64,000 bases of DNA from Tetmemena sp. SeJ-2015 (taxonomy: Eukaryota; Ciliophora; Spirotrichea; Sporadotrichida; Oxytrichidae). A model generated the notes under the pieces. It saw only the letters and a list, made by a program, of their open reading frames with translations, searched no databases and was not told the origin of the DNA. Shown here piece by piece: positions 9,877 through 18,800 of the stretch; position 1 is the stretch's first letter; every line of letters begins with the position of its first letter. Both the position numbers and the translations under genes were made by a program. The DNA is taken from contig JAJKFJ010021829.1 of the NCBI GenBank assembly GCA_027382625.1, forward strand, positions 1 to 64,000, in the 5' to 3' direction.

Positions 9877-12800
9877 ATGCAGGGATATCTTCCTTACGGT
9901 CCTACTAATCCACTATTGACTCAAGGACATAATACAAGAGCCTATCATGCTATGGAGGGCTCTAAAAAGAAGAAGGCGATTGATCAAAGCTTAATGGAGC
10001 TAAAGAAAAAGTTCAATATCTCTATGTATCAATTTGATATTTAAATATCACAAGTGATGATGCAACCTAGCATGTTCATTAAGAGTAAAAGAGAGGTAGA
10101 TTTCAGAGCATCGATCAAGTTAGTGGAGGCAACTTTGATATCAAACCTCAAAAGGGCTTTTCAGATGTCAGGCAAGTCCCTGAGTAAAACCCAAAAGCAG
10201 CAGTCTAATCTAATCCTCTGGATGTCTCCTAGATTGTGGCAGATAATGCAGACTATCTAATGAAGCAAGTTACAAGTCTCTATGTTGGCAATCTCTCAGT
10301 AGATGTGACTGAGCATACCCTGGCAAAGTTATTCTGCCGATTCGGAGAAATAGAGTCTGTAAAGTTAATGCTTCCAAGAAATGAAGAGGATAGAAAGAAG
10401 AAGAGACTCTGTGCCTTCATCAAGTTCTATAAGTATGAGTCCGCTTTTTTGGCTAAAGAAATGATGAATGAGCAATTACTTGAAGGCATGTCTATGAGAA
10501 TCAATTGGGGGAAAGGAATCAATGCTATCGTCAGGAATAATGGACTGATGGTTGATTATAAAGGAGTGCAAGTCGATCAAGAATTGGAGATGTAATATAT
10601 TGAAAATCAACTGAACTTGATAATTATGGGCCATGAGCTTCTAGAGGATGAAAAGATCCTAGAATCTGAGGAAAAGTACTTTCCTTCTCATCTCTAAAGA
10701 GTCATAGTCAAGATCCCAGAGGATCCTCTAGTCAGATACTAGATAGACAAGTTTGCTAAGTTTTTAGCAAGAGAGGGTTATCATTTTGAAGATGAAATTT
10801 AGTACGAAATGGAGAAGGAAAGATTCTCAAATAGCGTAATTAAGAAATGCTTAGAGAAGGACGGTGATTAAGATCTGCAAAATTACTATCAGTGGCGTGC
10901 CTACTCTTACTTTAATTGCGATTCAACTCTTTCTTGGAGCCAGCATCCCTTTTAGCTTTACTAAGGAGGAGCAGTTTGGATTCCTCCTAGAAATTAGAAT
11001 GACTCTATGAGACTAAATCCAGCGAAAGTAATCAAAGAAAGAATGGAAAAGCAGACAAAGCATCTTAAAAATGCTATTGACTAAATTACCAAGCCTGGAG
11101 AAAATCAAGGGTCAAGAAAATGATTCTGAAATGGTGGATGAAGAAAATGAAGAGATGAGAAAATTAAAAGAGCAATAACAGCAAGGTTGCATTCCTTTGA
11201 AGCAGAGTGATAGAGATGTCATTCAAGATTTCGTACTGAACTTGAGAGCAACGAAAAGGCAGATATGCGAGGGAATGATTATGGCTATGGAGTATGCTCA
11301 ACATGCGAGAGATATTTCGGAGCTACTCTCATAAATTGTAATCGAGTAGATAGAAAGATCAACAGGAGATATAAGTATCACTGATATATTTGGCAAGATA
11401 TTTTTGATCAGTGATATCTTGCATAACAGTTCCAATCCTTCAATTCCTGCCGCTTGGACTTATAGAAGAGAGTTTGAAGCAAGACTATGCCTTAGTTTTT
11501 GAAAGCTTAAATACGCTTTGGAGAGTGAAAGTTTAAGGAAAGCTCACTTAGAAGCAGATAAAGAAGAATTCCCTCAGACTGCTTAAGCTTTGGAGAAAAC
11601 AATTAAATCTATGAGTCTAGAATTGTGGATGGTTGGGAGGCGATTCTTAAGATTGACCCCTCTTAGTTTTACTCTTATCATTTCAAAGACTCGGATTTTA
11701 TCCCGTCAGCCTTAGAAGATAAGAAAGTTGTAGACAAGATGAAGCAAATTGTCATACCTGAGCTCAGAGGCTACTTTAAGAAACTTCAAGATCATTCAGT
11801 GGCTTAGCCAGGATTTTTAGAAAGAGAATGCAAGCTTAGTGGAGTACATCCTACTTCAAAAGACTAATTAGAGAAACTTGTCGCTCTCTTAGGAGTATAA
11901 AATCAGGAAAATTCTCAAGACTAAGCTTAAATCAGAGCTGCTTAGTTTGGACGAACACTCTTCGAAAGGATATATAGATGAATGAATACATACTATCAGT
12001 GATAAGGAAACCTCTTAGAGAGATAGATGAAACTATAAAGACCAGATTAGATCATGACTGCTGATGAAAGAAGGGCCTTGGTAGACAAAGCTATTTAAGA
12101 TATCATCCAAGAAAATGTGAAGATAAGAAGCAGCTATGTGAAGGTATAGTAATCTCTCATGCAAATTGAAGAAGATGCAATTGATGGAAAGGAAATTCAA
12201 GATTTTGAGTATCCAATGTTTGACTTCAATAGCAAAACAGTTGAGAGGAATCTAAAGCTGATATAGATAGCTTCTAGAGCTCTAGAAAAAGGAAAGGGAA
12301 ACATTGATCTCGATAACCTCAGCTTAGATTCCGATGAACTGATTACAACATAGGAGGATATACAAGAGCATGAGGACATAGATGGAGTTGAATTGTCAGA
12401 TTCCGATGAAATATTTTAGAAGAATATTTCAAAGGAGGATACCTTCAGTGCAATTATATCAAGTGACCATCTCAAATCTATTCTAAAATATGCGAGATAG
12501 AAGAGGCTTCTTGCAAATAAGAGAAGCTAACTTAAAGGGTAGTTGACAGGAAACTCTAAGCTGGAATAAGATCTGCTGAGTTCTACTGAGTAACTAGATC
12601 AGCTGAGGCTGTAATATTCTAGGTCTTTTCAGAAGCTTACAGAAAAGGATCTTGCCTTTCATCGACTAACCAGACTACAAAGGAGGCTTGAAAAAGACTA
12701 CGAAGAGTTTGAGAAGAAGCTTTTGAGCAACAATAGAGCCAGGTATTCTTATAAACTAATAATTAATAATTCTACTTCTTTAATTCAGATGATCTAACAT

Positions 12801-13204
12801 TTAATTTTATTACCATTTTTAAAATGCTTTTTGTTTATTATTCAGAGTTTGAGAAACAGTTGAAGCTAACTAAGGAAAAATTAAACATGTATAGGCTGTT
12901 GAATGAACGTCTGAAACAAGAAAGTGTAGAGAAGAGGACAAAAGAATTCTACAAGGCATCCTCAGAGCAAGCTAAAATAAGCAAATCAAGCCGAGATGAC
13001 AAAGTCTAGACTGAACGCAGAAGGAGAAACTCGAGCAGCGACTCAGATCAAAGTAGCTCTCTTAACAGCTCTAATTCAAGTAAGAGCAGCAAATCTAGGA
13101 AATAAAAGCACACAGAATAGTCTAAAAGAGATCAGGAGAGAAAAGAATATAGAAGGAGAGATTACTCATAGGAGAGAAAGAGAAGGTCAAGATCAAGAAG
13201 CTGA
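9877..13204 (+). CDS. U2SURP: U2 snRNP-associated SURP/SR140 splicing factor, 1034 aa
   Basis: ATG 9877 to TGA 13202-13204. After deleting five pointer-bounded inserts (23, 16, 20, 24, 140 nt) the length is exactly 1035 codons, close to human U2SURP (about 1029 aa). Order: RRM (SLYVGNLSVDVTEHTLAKLF, then PRNEEDRKKKRLCAFIKF, NWGKG); SURP module (YYQWRAYSYFNCDSTLSW then WIPPRN); CID domain (RQICEGMIMAMEYAQHARDI, LISDILHNSSNPSIPAAW, VDGWEAIL); SAP-like LERECKLSGVHPTS; coiled coil; Arg/Ser-rich tail. Nuclear, U2 snRNP-linked pre-mRNA splicing. TAA/TAG serve as Gln throughout. It stands alone, about 140 bp after the calmodulin-like stop. Confidence 0.9.
10082..10104. other. IES, 23 nt, pointer AGAG
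   Basis: AGAG at 10082-10085 and 10105-10108. A GT-AG reading (22 nt) gives the wrong frame; the 23-nt pointer deletion gives MFIKSIDQVSGGNFDIKP in frame with the RRM. Confidence 0.75.
11099..11114. other. IES, 16 nt, pointer AGAAAAT
   Basis: AGAAAAT at 11099-11105 and 11115-11121. Removal gives ITKPGENDSEMVDEENEE, linking the SURP and CID parts of SR140. Confidence 0.8.
11601..11620. other. IES, 20 nt, pointer AATT
   Basis: AATT at 11601-11604 and 11621-11624. Removal gives ALEKTIVDGWEAILKIDP, restoring the last CID helix of SR140. Confidence 0.8.
11977..12000. other. IES, 24 nt, pointer GAT
   Basis: GAT at 11977-11979 and 12001-12003. The insert contains both in-frame TGA codons of this region; removal gives FERIYRQGNLLERQMKLQ. 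Because the frame is unchanged, UGA read-through would be the alternative. Confidence 0.65.
12704..12843. other. IES, 140 nt, pointer of 12 bp
   Basis: AGAGTTTGAGAA at 12704-12715 and 12844-12855. Removal gives DYEEFEKQLKLTKEKLNMYR, continuing the SR140 coiled coil. The longest perfect pointer in the window. Confidence 0.9.
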
Positions 13205-13317
13205 TAATTTAAATCAATTAATTTAGAATGAAAAGTTAATTCTTCTAAATGAAGATCGAATATAAAGAAGAAATTAAATTCAAAATGAAAAAAGCAAGAG
13301 ATCCAGAAGCTGATAAT
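13197..13317. repeat. 13-bp direct repeat across the SR140 stop
   Basis: AGAAGCTGATAAT at 13197-13209 and 13305-13317, 108 bp apart. The repeat contains the SR140 stop TGA. It could be a pointer for a final insert in the 3' untranslated region, since the protein end is the same with or without removal. Confidence 0.5.
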
Positions 13318-13451
13318 CAAAGCTCAGGGGAAGATAAATTTATTCTATTTTTCTCTATTTATGGGAACTTAAAGAATCAGTGAACTCTCTGATTCACTTT
13401 GCAAATGAAGCTGTGAGAGTAAATAAATCCCTTCCTGTGAAGACCTAAAAA

Positions 13452-14194
13452 ATGCATGACCCTATGGATAACTCAATTGACTTGAGATCTTTCCCAAATG
13501 CTGATTTCTACTTCAAGCTCGTGGCTAAAGTAAATGGAAAATATTTTTCGATATTCGATGGAAAAACAGAGTATGTGATTGGTCGGCAAATGAGCTAGGA
13601 GATATAAGAGGGTACGCGCTCAGGTGGTTATTATGTTTATCCAGAGGTGAGGCAAGCCATATTTGCAGATGTTCCTTACAACAAAGGAGGGCATTTCATC
13701 GCCCCACGAACCATCCTTAAAGTAATAGCCTGGGGTGACATGAATTCTTAAATTACTACCTATTCTTCTTTAAGCTTACTTATTTAATGAAGAGGTATTC
13801 TAACGGAAAACTAGCTTTTAGTAACGTCCTCCCAGTTGAGGATATAGGAGTGCCACTTGGCTACAAGAACAGTAAAGACAGCGTCAGAATGGCTCAAAAG
13901 CATTAGGAAGAGAGGAAGTATCGAGCTAAAGAATCTGACTGGAATAAAGCACTAGTAAGGAAGAAGGCTAAGCAAGGCTATGAAGGAGATAGATTTGAAA
14001 GCTACTTTGGAACTCAAGATATAGATAGGGTCATGAAATAGAGCGACCTTAAAGCTTAATAAAAAGGAGGGCTCTCACGGCAATTCTCCTATGCTAGTAA
14101 AAAATCTCAGCAAATTGTAGACGAGAAAATTACAAAGGAGATATAAAGTGGGCTCAACTAAATGATTTTGGATATCGAAAGTAAATATAGATGA
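13452..14194 (+). CDS. Unknown conserved-looking protein, 235 aa
   Basis: ATG 13452, TGA 14192-14194; with the 35-nt insert removed the length is exactly 236 codons. Begins MHDPMDNSIDLRSFPNADFY, then FKLVAKVNGKYFSIFDGKTE, RSGGYYVYPEVRQAIFADV, YNKGGHFIAPRTILKVIAWG, SNGKLAFSNVLPVEDIGVPL and a basic/Gln tail. The in-frame sequence upstream (from about 13370, ANEAVRVNKSLPVKTQK) is open too, so the start could lie further left. No TM or signal. Two repeated motifs of the type 'LVAKVNGKYFSIFDG' suggest a ciliate structural or ciliary protein, but I do not recognise the family. Confidence 0.65.
13761..13795. other. IES, 35 nt, pointer TATTCT
   Basis: TATTCT at 13761-13766 and 13796-13801. Removal gives WGDMNSQITTYSNGKLAFSN in frame. 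Confidence 0.8.
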
Positions 14195-14230
14195 ACTTTA
14201 AATTTCTAAATTCTTTGATTCAGATCATTT

Positions 14231-15780
14231 TCACTTGAATGATGATTCATCCTTTTACTTTGAGTCGATGAAAAGCTTTTCAATATTAGATTTCTACTAG
14301 CCGACCATGCCAAGTAAGCACTATTTGATGTTGTGTGAATAGAAGGAGAAGCAATTTAGCTGTTACTGTTAAGAGAAGGATTCTTTTTGCGATAAATTTA
14401 CGATTTATTTGACTCTCCCAAATATAAAGAAAAGACTAATACTTCCCATTCATGCGTTGGTTGATCTTTTCAGCTTGTCTTATCCATTATTCTTCAGTTT
14501 ATTATAGATCAGAACCTTCCTAGTTACTTTCCTCTATCGATTCATCTTTGTCATGGTTTGTTAAATTTAAAGCAGTCAGATCTATCTTGCTTCAGCTCTC
14601 ATCCTCTTGTCTGTATTTCTGTAAAGTTTCTTCTTACTAACTTTCTTCCTTTGTTGTATATTTTTGCAAACCATTCTGCTTGTAAAAAATAAAATAGTTC
14701 AGCTTTCCTCCAAGATCTTATGTCTGTTTCAATTTTTCTTATCCAAAGTAAAATGCCTCTGCTTTAATAAAGAATAATTTTAATGTTTGTAGAAGCATCA
14801 CTTTGTAAATTTAAATTTAATTAACCCCTTTGGTTATTAGGATTACTAATGCTTTTGATATCTAAAGCAGCAGGATAAGGAGAGTAATTTTTCTAATTTT
14901 CCGTGTTTAAATTGTGGAAAAAGCTGCTGTCATTATCTTTGATGTTGATTTGATCTTTGCTATCTTCACTAGAATCTTATTCAATTTCTGTGACGTCAAA
15001 CAAGAATATGTAAATATAGATTTTATGCATATCATTTTATCAAACTGTTCTTAAATTTGCTACTCTTGATTCAAATTTAGGCTTGAGTACTCTTCCTCTC
15101 TATCTCCATACTCTTCTTAAAATGAAGTTTCGGCTTCGTTTTGTTCCTCTTCTTCCTCCTCCTCTTCTTCAAGTCGTTATTAGTCATACTTTTCAAAGTC
15201 TTCATCATCTTCTTCCAATTCCTCCACTTCCTCAAGCTCAAGAAGTTGTTGAATTTACTTCAACTCATTCTATCCTAACGAATATTACTCACTTTAAATA
15301 AAAACTCAAACTTTAAAATATAAAATAAGAATTGCTTCAAACATATAAATTATCAGAATTTTCATATTATTATAATATATTATAAGATATGCATGTTGCA
15401 ATATTTGTTGCGGGCAATTTCATTTTAATTTGATGGATTATTCTCTAAATTGTGTGAGTTGTCCTCTTATGTTAAGTTATTTTGGTTGCCGGATTTTACT
15501 TTATCTCAGTAATCTCCCACTCTTTAGCAATCAATAAACTTTCTCGGATTAAAATGAGGCTTTATAAATATTCTATATTAACTTTATCCTCCTCAGTTAG
15601 GATGTTATTGAAACTTTGAAAGAATTCCTTATCCTCTAGTGAAAATTGCATCGGCATTTGAAAATTAGAGTCCCTCTCTTGCAGTCCAAAGTTTTAAAAA
15701 TCTTGAACTTGTTATTAGGCTTGAGAATTTGCAACATTCTGAAGTTAACTGTTACCTCCTTCCTATATAAAATCTGTCAT
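14231..15780 (-). CDS. Unknown acidic, Gln-rich protein
   Basis: Start at the ATG with complement 15778-15780 (MTDFIQEGGNSQLQNVANSQ), then QMPMQFSLEDKEFFQSFNN. After removing the GATAAAGT insert: EEDKVKSGNQNNLTQEDNS. Then a Glu-rich block (about 15085-15270), FDVTEIEQDSSEDSKDQIN, NHDKDESIEESNQEGSD, and an end KLFIDSKQKDESSFK with TGA at 14231-14233. At least two other frame changes (near 15300-15400 and 14400-14600) are unresolved, so the exact length is unknown. Largely disordered, no TM. The + strand across 14200-14800 also shows a long open hydrophobic frame, but that is its antisense shadow. Function unknown. Confidence 0.65.
15498..15580. other. IES, 83 nt, pointer GATAAAGT (minus-strand gene)
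   Basis: ACTTTATC on the + strand at 15498-15505 and 15581-15588. Removal joins NILTEEDKV to KSGNQNNLTQEDNS on the minus strand. Confidence 0.8.
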
Positions 15781-15857
15781 TTTAAATTATTTATTTTTCA
15801 AAATCTCTATTTCTTCACTCTCTATTTCTATCCTCTCCAAAGTATTAGAATATAAAG
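15781..15857. promoter_or_regulatory. 77-bp divergent intergenic region
   Basis: Separates two divergent ATGs (complement 15780 and 15858). Very short for two promoters and two 5' ends. Spirotrich somatic chromosomes often carry very short subtelomeric leaders, so the two genes may part on different chromosomes or share a bidirectional one. No motif identified. Confidence 0.45.
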
Positions 15858-18800
15858 ATGAATCAATAGGTGCTAACTCAGGCGTGGGTGGCTAGGGTCT
15901 CAACGCATTCTAAAGCAACGAGGAGTATTAAAAGTATCTGCAGAGCTAAAAGAAAAAGAGAGTGCTGGCTTCTAGCTAAGTAGAGCAGTCTTTCCACATT
16001 CGCTCAGTTGTCAAACTTTTCGAGGAGCTGAATAATTTCGAAAACTTCTATCCTAGTGTTAAACAGCAACCCTCTTTAATGCATTCACAGTTAAAGCATT
16101 TAACTATTTGAAATTATACTTTAAGATTTAAGTTCAAGTCATTTGTAAAAACAAAGGATTAGATTATAAGCTAGTAGCTGATAGCTAGATACCACAAGCC
16201 ACAGACGCACCCAGTCCGCAAACCCATCAAACCTCTTTAATACGATGAGAATCCTTAATTGAAAAGAGCCTACCATTACAAACTGCAAAGAAGACTTTAC
16301 AATTTGTCAAACAAAAGGAATGCTCTCTTTGAAGATTAAGAAGAGAACTCATCAGCTAAACCAAATATAATTTTAGTAATTTTCAAGATAACATATATTT
16401 AGTTTAAAATCTCTATCCTAGGTGCTAAAGATTTAGCATAATAAAGGCCAGGATAGTAAAAAGCTACAGACGATATGAAATCAGAAGCTGCAGAGGTTTC
16501 ATAAAAGACTCTGTCAATATATATCAAATATCATTTATTCATAAAAGTCCGAACTCTAACAGTCTCCCTTTGAAGAGTGATTAGAGATTACTTATGGATT
16601 AAAACTATCCAAAGCCAAGGTCAGACGATAAAATTCAAGATGACTCAACTAATCTAAATCTGAATCCCTTGCAGCCAAGTTCATCCCCAACAAAGTAACT
16701 TACTTCGTAGCAAATAAATAAACAGCTGTAGTAAGCACAGCCTAAATTCAATTCTACTTATAATGGTTCTGAAAAAATAAAGAGCGACCATCGTTCTGCT
16801 TCATAAAATATTTGGGAGGACTTTATTACACACAAGAGCATAAAAGACTAGAGAAATGTTGGCATAGGAGCAGTTCCATTTTCATAGGTTGATAATTTCA
16901 AAGCGCATAGTAATTTGAATAATCTCAAAGTCGCTTATCCATTTTAAGGTGTGAGCTAAAAGCAGGGGAGAGAAGATCAAAATTACAGAGATGATGCTCA
17001 GGCTTTTATTGGCCTGCCCGAAGATATCAAACTTCTCTATCAGGAAAGACTTCAAGTTATGAGTCATCTAATTATATAATAACTTTTAATTATATATGAA
17101 AATGTAAAAATTTAAAGCTATTCTCTTCATTATCTTTACAAATAGACTATTAATTCTGTTAAAAATTGCTCTTCTAATTAAATTTTAGGCTTATAATCTC
17201 ATAGAGTGCTATCTCTTAAATTTCACAAGATTGACAAAGATAAAGAACTATCTTAATAATTTTATCGAGAGTTTTGAAAAATTAACTAAGCTCATTTTAA
17301 TATACTTTTACATTGATAGTTGTATTTGAAGTGTATTAAATTTGACTTCAAGGTTTACAGATAAACAATCGCTAAGAATCTCAGAATCAAGAGCTTAAGA
17401 ATGAGTTACTCGAACTTGCTAAATATTATTCAAACGAGTCCAAGCTTTTGCATCAAACGCAAATTATATTTTTAATGAAGGAGAAGACACTCCCTTCAGG
17501 CAAGGGGACTTTACTTAATTCAGCATGGCCTCCAAGTACAGCAACCAGTCAAATAAATTGCAGTTACTAGAGCTCATGAATCATCAAAACACCTAGGAAA
17601 GCTACGCAGAGCATTGTTTGCAAGGCAACTCTAAACTAGCCTCAGATGTGGGTATGAATATGATCTAGTTTAAATGTTAGTGTAATATTTTAGAGAGCTA
17701 GGGAGGAAGAGAGAGACTCATGCTAGACAGTCGCGCAGGCAAGCCATCAAGGACGCCATTTCAAAGACTTATGGAGGAGGTGGAGGAGATCCCAAGTCAG
17801 TAACAACTGTAACGAAATCCTCTTAACAGCAACAACAGCATCATTCTCACTACTAAGTGCAATTTCAGCGATCAAGTCAGGAGGAACGTCCTTATTAAGA
17901 GGAGGAGGAGGGCTCTCTTAACTTCAGAGTCAATCATTAATCAATCCCTCGCAATCCTAATCAGAGATAGGGAATGGGGAACTCCCATTAAACCTAAACG
18001 GGCATGCTTAATATACCTTCAAGAGAATAGAACAGTCCGTAAAATGTAGGAGGATTAGAGACTGTTTTACCCGGCATCCAAGTCAGATCTCACAAAGGGC
18101 CTGATTAGATCAATGCTTATGGAAAGTAATCAGCAAAAGTTATTCAAATATTTATAACCAACAAAATCTGTGCTTTATAACACAATTGATTTTAAGTTAC
18201 AAGAGATACAGACAGATCAGTTAGCCCAGGATTTATTAAGAATGCTCCAAGAAGATCAAACATTGAGTCCGCAGAGTTATTCATATTAGACTCAGACCAG
18301 CCCATCACTTTGTATTTACAATTCCTTTTTTATCAGTCAACAGTACTTAATAGAATCTAACTCAGTAGAGTTAATAAGTAATCAGCAGCTCTCACAGCAA
18401 CCCTAGTCAGAGGAGAAGAGAGGTGATTTCAAAGCTGATAGAAAAGACAAATTAGTTACTGAGAGAGCAGCTTCTGCCAGGAGGGGACCCCTCTTCGATT
18501 TCATCACTCATGGATCCGGTACTCAATCACTGATAGATAAGGCTTTTACTAACTACAGAGGATAAGCGCGAATAGGAGCAGCTCAGACCACCTCAGGCGC
18601 TAGAAATCCAAGATGCGGCAGCCTCATGACTAGTTAAGCAGCACCTGACTATCGACTCAGAGGCGATGATGATGGAGATGAATCGATACCCACAGGACTC
18701 TGCTCAAGGAGAGGCAGCTCAAATGCTAACCAGCAAGTCAGCATCCCAGAGGAGTCCGCACAGAAACCAATAGGAAGACCAATCCACAACCAAAGTCTAC

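Noticed and set aside
11515..11596. 10-bp repeat GCTTTGGAGA 72 bp apart in SR140 as a pointer
   Set aside because: The segment between is open, hydrophilic and needed to keep the SR140 length. The 20-nt AATT insert alone repairs the frame.
9877..13204. Genetic code with UGA as tryptophan (karyorelict type)
   Set aside because: The in-frame TGAs all sit inside pointer-bounded inserts, Trp is encoded by TGG throughout, and all recognisable genes end at TGA.
14200..14800. Long + strand open frame encoding a multi-TM, Phe/Leu/Cys-rich protein
   Set aside because: The minus strand across the same bases encodes a hydrophilic protein continuous with the gene starting at 15780. The hydrophobic frame is its antisense shadow, open only because TAA and TAG are sense.
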